39,883 bases of DNA, from assembly GCA_910579285.1 (NCBI GenBank), contig CAJTTT010000029.1, forward strand, positions 1 to 39,883. Direction: 5' to 3'. Under the pieces are notes generated by a model. The model worked only from the letters and a program-made list of their open reading frames with translations. It was not told where the DNA came from and searched no databases. Position 1 is the stretch's first letter; the number at the start of each line of letters is the position of its first letter. The translations under genes and the position numbers were made by a program. This stretch comes from an uncultured Lachnospiraceae bacterium. GTDB taxonomy: Bacteria; Bacillota; Clostridia; Lachnospirales; Lachnospiraceae. Shown piece after piece: positions 39,879-39,883 of this stretch.

Positions 39879-39883
39879 TAACT

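Overview
The window looks like chromosomal DNA of a Lachnospiraceae-type Clostridia (Bacillota). Evidence: the Gram-positive insert in S12, a roughly 1,280-residue RpoB and 1,240-residue RpoC with long acidic tails, consensus sigma-A promoters, strong AGGAGG ribosome binding sites and a PPi-type phosphofructokinase. Most genes lie on the minus strand and are read right to left.

Right to left from 24.1 kb, the core block is rpmG-secE-nusG-rplK-rplA behind one consensus promoter, and then, 12 kb further on, rplJ-rplL, rpoB-rpoC and the start of rpsL. Each of these last three units has its own recognisable promoter: an L10-leader promoter, an rpoB promoter placed just after a terminator, and an rpsL promoter. 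The usual rplKA-rplJL junction is split by about 12 kb of accessory DNA (9.6-21.5 kb).

The insert carries an OmpR-type two-component system on the plus strand. Divergent from it is an operon for a lipoprotein that joins a propeller-like domain to a solute-binding domain, two sugar-type ABC permeases without an ATPase, an HlyD-like membrane-fusion protein, a CapA-like metallophosphatase and two unrecognised proteins. The divergent promoter region holds four TTCTAA-type repeats at exact 11-bp spacing, the geometry expected for an OmpR/PhoB-family regulator. This suggests the two-component system controls itself and the operon.

The right part (24-39.9 kb) holds a lone FliD-like gene with a hairpin over its ribosome binding site, an acyl-CoA carboxylase carboxyltransferase with FabT-like operators, UDP-galactopyranose mutase with an XRE-like gene, and a tandem pair of GT2-TPR glycosyltransferases. 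It also holds glycogen phosphorylase with a LacI-family regulator, PPi-phosphofructokinase, a DegV protein, an orphan LytTR regulator, and a Na+/Ca2+-type exchanger whose leader contains a terminator 30 nt before the start codon.

The most striking non-gene feature is a family of structured intergenic repeats. Seven sites have a conserved GGAGAATGCC hairpin, most with a second long hairpin whose outer stem changes in a compensatory way between copies. All seven lie directly 3' of the stop codon of a minus-strand gene and in the same orientation, which points to a 3'-UTR RNA element. No CRISPR array, tRNA, rRNA, insertion sequence or phage gene was recognised.
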